Shown here: positions 61,167 through 64,000 of the stretch, piece after piece | How the letters are laid out: every line of letters begins with the position of its first letter | How positions within the stretch are numbered: the first letter of the stretch is position 1 | From: Chloroflexota bacterium | GTDB lineage: Bacteria; Chloroflexota; Anaerolineae; Aggregatilineales; Phototrophicaceae | NCBI GenBank assembly: GCA_028875185.1 | Contig: JAPPFH010000150.1 | Coordinates: forward strand, 1 to 64,000 | DNA: 64,000 nucleotides | Reading direction: 5' to 3' | Made by a program: the position numbers and the translations under genes | The notes under the pieces: generated by a model | What the model saw: only the letters and a program-made list of their open reading frames with translations | Told to the model about the DNA's origin: nothing | Database searches by the model: none

Positions 61167-62192
61167 ATGGGAAGTTTTTCGCTCAACTATTTGCTGCGCC
61201 GGCTGCTCGTTTTTTTCCTGACCGTCTGGGTGGCGGCGACCTTGATCTTCATCATTCCGCGCTTGGCGCCGGGCGATCCAATCCAGGCGATGATTGCGCG
61301 AATGACGCAGTTCGAGGGCTACGTTGAGAATGCCGATTTAATCATTGAAGCCTGGCGCAAGCGTTTCGGGCTTGATGACCCGCTTTATGTGCAATATTTT
61401 CGCTTCATAGGCAATACGCTTCGGCTTGATCTCGGTTATTCGATGGCGAATTTTCCGGCGACAGTTTATGAATTGGTGGGCCGGGCGCTGCCCTGGACCA
61501 TCGGACTGGTCGGCATTGCGACCTTTATCTTCTTTACGGTTGGCAATCTCTGCGGCGCCTTGCTGGCTTGGTATCGAACGCCAAAGTGGCTTAAAGTGCT
61601 GATACCGATGTCGATGACTTTCACATCGGTGCCGCCGGCGCTGTTTAGCCTGCTGCTCGTTTACATATTTGGCTTTCTCATACGGGTGAACAACAACCCT
61701 TTATTCCCTCAGGTTGGCGCTTACGCCCGCGGGATGGCGCCGGAGTTCACGCTGGAGTTCTTCGGCAGCGTGCTCTATCACGGCTTCCTGCCGGCGATGT
61801 CCATCGTATTGGTGACATTCGGCTTCTGGGCGCTGGGCATGCGCGGCATGATGGTCACCATTGAGGGCGAGGATTATATGATCCTGGCGCAGGCGAAGGG
61901 CTTGAAGCCCTTCTATGTCTTGTATCGCTATATGATCCGCAATGCGATTCTGCCGCAGATGACGGCGCTGGCGGTTTCGATCGGCACGCTGATCAATGGC
62001 TCGGTGCTAGTGGAGATTATGTTTGTCTACAATGGCATGGGCTCGCTGATTTATTCCGGCATCGCCAATCAGGATTTCGGGCTGATACAAGGGACATCAT
62101 TCATCTTGATTGTGACGAGCGCGCTGGCGGTGCTGATCATTGACTTGACCTATCCGCTGATTGACCCGCGCATCAGCCTGGAAGGGAGGTAG
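61167..62192 (+). CDS. ABC transporter permease (DppB type)
   Basis: A 341-aa inner-membrane protein with about six helices. It begins SLNYLLRRLLVFFLTVWVAA, then IIPRLAPGDP, as usual for DppB-like permeases. The cytoplasmic EAA loop is VTIEGEDYMILAQAKGLKP. It forms the channel with the next gene's product, three bases downstream. Confidence 0.92.
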   Translation: MGSFSLNYLLRRLLVFFLTVWVAATLIFIIPRLAPGDPIQAMIARMTQFEGYVENADLIIEAWRKRFGLDDPLYVQYFRFIGNTLRLDLGYSMANFPATVYELVGRALPWTIGLVGIATFIFFTVGNLCGALLAWYRTPKWLKVLIPMSMTFTSVPPALFSLLLVYIFGFLIRVNNNPLFPQVGAYARGMAPEFTLEFFGSVLYHGFLPAMSIVLVTFGFWALGMRGMMVTIEGEDYMILAQAKGLKPFYVLYRYMIRNAILPQMTALAVSIGTLINGSVLVEIMFVYNGMGSLIYSGIANQDFGLIQGTSFILIVTSALAVLIIDLTYPLIDPRISLEGR

Positions 62193-62194
62193 AC

Positions 62195-63127
62195 ATGGCA
62201 GAAAACACATCGGACGCCCCCGTCGCTGGCGGCACCAAGGAAGCGGGACTGCTGAACCGCTTTGACAACCCTTGGTTAAATTGGAAGTTTCTCACGGGCG
62301 CTGGCATCATCGGCTTCATCTTCTTCTTGATCTTTCTGGGCAATCAATTGTGGGATACGGAATTGGCCCTGGCCGGCGCCTCCCCTTTGAATATGCCGCC
62401 GGTCGGCTTTACCAACTGGCGCAACCAGGAAGGCATACCCGAGCATCCGCTGGGCACCGAGAATAGCGGGCGCGATATGCTGGCGCTGCTGATTGTGGGC
62501 ACGCCGCGGACGATTGGCGTCGGCGCGATTGCGGCTTCGGTCGGTATGGCCGTCGGCATTCTTTTGGGTTTTCTGGCGGGCTTTGTCGGCGGCTGGGTCG
62601 ATGATGTCGTTCGATTAGCGACTGACGTAACCATCACCATCCCGTCGCTCTTGGTGCTGATTGTGATTCAAGCCGTCTTGCCGCGCATTGATCTGTTGAC
62701 GATGGCGCTGCTGATTTCGATGTTCGCCTGGGCGACGCCGACGCGTTATATCCGCGCGCAGGTGCTCAGCATGCGCGAAAGCGGCTATGTGCAGATGGCG
62801 CGTCTTTCCGGTGTGCCGACCCGCGATATCATGTACCGCGAGATTATGCCCAACCTGCTGCCCTATCTCGCGGCGAGTTATATCGGCAATATGACTGGCG
62901 CGATTCTGTCGGCGGTTGGTTTGGAATTGCTGGGCTTCGGTCCGCAGCGCATTCCTTCTTTGGGCGTCACCATCTTTTGGTCGATCGAAGCGGCCGCCCT
63001 GCTGCGCAATATGTGGTGGTGGTGGGGCATCCCGACGGTGATTCTAGCAGTCGTCTTCATCGCGCTGCTGCTGATTAACCTGGGCTTGGACGAGATCGCC
63101 AATCCGCGTTTGCGCAAAGCGAACTAG
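62195..63127 (+). CDS. ABC transporter permease (DppC type)
   Basis: A 310-aa protein. The N-terminal cytoplasmic tail is followed by one helix (TGAGIIGFIFFLIFLG), an external loop with HPLGTENSGRDMLALLIVGT, and the five-helix transport domain with EAA motif SMRESGYVQMARLSGVP. GGGAGG precedes the ATG. Pairs with the DppB-type permease. Confidence 0.92.
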   Translation: MAENTSDAPVAGGTKEAGLLNRFDNPWLNWKFLTGAGIIGFIFFLIFLGNQLWDTELALAGASPLNMPPVGFTNWRNQEGIPEHPLGTENSGRDMLALLIVGTPRTIGVGAIAASVGMAVGILLGFLAGFVGGWVDDVVRLATDVTITIPSLLVLIVIQAVLPRIDLLTMALLISMFAWATPTRYIRAQVLSMRESGYVQMARLSGVPTRDIMYREIMPNLLPYLAASYIGNMTGAILSAVGLELLGFGPQRIPSLGVTIFWSIEAAALLRNMWWWWGIPTVILAVVFIALLLINLGLDEIANPRLRKAN

Positions 63128-63147
63128 GGCGCTGGGAGCGAAGCGAT

Positions 63148-64000
63148 ATGGAAGAGCGGAAGCGCCACGACAGCGACCGCGTCGTGCTCAAGGTAGAAAA
63201 TCTTCGGATCCATTACGCCACGCCGCAGGGCGATGTCATCGCCGTCAGCGATATCAGCTTCAATCTCTATGAAGGCGAGACCCTCGGTTTGGTTGGCGAA
63301 TCCGGCTGCGGCAAATCGACCACCGCTTACGGCATCCTGCAATTGGTGCAGCCGCCGGGTTATATCGTGCATGGCAGCATCGAGGTGGATGGCACCGAGG
63401 TGCTGAATCTGGAAGAGGAAGCGCTGCGCAAATTCCGCTGGACCGGCCTGTCGCTGATCCCGCAAGGCGCGATGAATTCGCTGAACCCGACGATGCGCGT
63501 CAAAGACCAAATCATTGATGTGATCGAATCGCACGAGGGCAAGCAGAACGACAAGGAAGCGCTGCGCGAACGCATCTTTGAACTATTCCAGAACGTGGGC
63601 TTGCCCAACCGCATCTACAATATGTACCCGCACGAGCTAAGCGGCGGCATGAAACAGCGGGTCTGCATTGCCATGGGTGTGGCGCTGCATCCGACTGTGG
63701 TCATCGCTGATGAAGCGACGAGCGCGCTGGATGTCGTTGTGCAGCGGATCGTGGCGCAAACGCTGGTGAAAGTGAAAGACGAAATCGGCGTATCGCTGAT
63801 CGTCATTGGTCACGATATGGGTTTGCTGGCGCAGATCGTCGATCGCATCGCGGTGATGTACGCCGGCAAAATGGTCGAAATCGCGCCGGTGGAAAATGTC
63901 TACGCCAATCCGCTGCATCCCTATACGCAGCTGCTGATTGATTCAATTCCATCGATCAAAGAGCGCAAACCGCTGAAAATCACCGAGGGCATCACGCATG
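63148..64000 (+). CDS. ABC transporter ATPase (DppD type), runs off the window
   Basis: At least 284 residues are encoded; the end lies outside. Walker A GESGCGKSTT, Q-loop LIPQGAMNSLNPTM, signature HELSGGMKQR, Walker B VVIADEATSALD and the switch histidine in VIGHDMGL are all intact. The C-terminal NPLHPYTQLLIDSIP is typical of oligopeptide-type ATPases. A second ATPase (DppF type) would be expected next. Confidence 0.93.
   Translation, partial: MEERKRHDSDRVVLKVENLRIHYATPQGDVIAVSDISFNLYEGETLGLVGESGCGKSTTAYGILQLVQPPGYIVHGSIEVDGTEVLNLEEEALRKFRWTGLSLIPQGAMNSLNPTMRVKDQIIDVIESHEGKQNDKEALRERIFELFQNVGLPNRIYNMYPHELSGGMKQRVCIAMGVALHPTVVIADEATSALDVVVQRIVAQTLVKVKDEIGVSLIVIGHDMGLLAQIVDRIAVMYAGKMVEIAPVENVYANPLHPYTQLLIDSIPSIKERKPLKITEGITH

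Overview
The window looks like a chromosomal segment of an uncultured or little-studied Chloroflexota bacterium (Anaerolineae-like). This is an inference: there is no rRNA or ribosomal marker gene. It rests on the GC-rich backbone, several Uma2-family nuclease genes, an extracellular protein with NCCFVDRQC-type repeats, and many short GC-rich intergenic hairpin repeats. I saw no tRNA, rRNA or CRISPR array.

The GC-rich backbone is dominated by sugar and sugar-acid catabolism. 312-1950: PfkB kinase plus class II aldolase. 3768-4928: iron alcohol dehydrogenase. 25723-27441: IlvD/Edd dehydratase. 30941-33950: two Gfo/Idh/MocA dehydrogenases and a ThuA-like protein. 34731-35624: GarR-like reductase. 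40983-41741: RraA-like protein. 52454-54333: hexulose-phosphate synthase-like enzyme and zinc alcohol dehydrogenase. 55185-56090: sugar isomerase/epimerase. 56997-64000: an AraR-type regulator with a palindromic operator, followed by a peptide/oligosaccharide ABC transporter whose ATPase gene runs off the end. Other backbone genes are YchF, a fused 2-oxoacid:ferredoxin oxidoreductase, an M20 peptidase, two acyl-CoA dehydrogenase paralogues, two Asp-box (BNR) propeller proteins, a secreted beta-helix protein and tandem ADP-ribosylglycohydrolases.

Interrupting the backbone are AT-richer islands of defence genes. 2099-3731: a SfiI-type restriction-modification pair. 20326-24719: a type IIG enzyme plus an ApeA-like HEPN protein. 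28289-30861: small ORFs, an IS1595-type remnant, and a membrane protein translationally coupled to a HEPN-like protein. 46290-48678: an EcoRI-type adenine methylase with a HEPN-like partner, lying between the two acyl-CoA dehydrogenase paralogues. 50548-52320: an HNH nuclease with a methyltransferase and an upstream palindrome. A decayed VapBC module lies at 13945-14794.

The most unusual signals are structural. (i) Hairpin repeats occur in 'empty' and 'filled' forms that differ by exactly 22 nt; the filler resembles GGTCGCGTAGACACTGACCG and also occurs in other repeats and inside a coding region. (ii) Repeats have entered coding sequence in frame or supply stop codons. (iii) Two genes of uncertain origin are each bounded by long near-identical direct repeats: a Uma2 gene between two 108-bp copies of the ilvD 3' end, and an unknown gene between two 168-bp copies of the ABC-operon leader. 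(iv) Four small coiled-coil proteins share a C-terminal HLDVPxKPxGFVKE-like tail.
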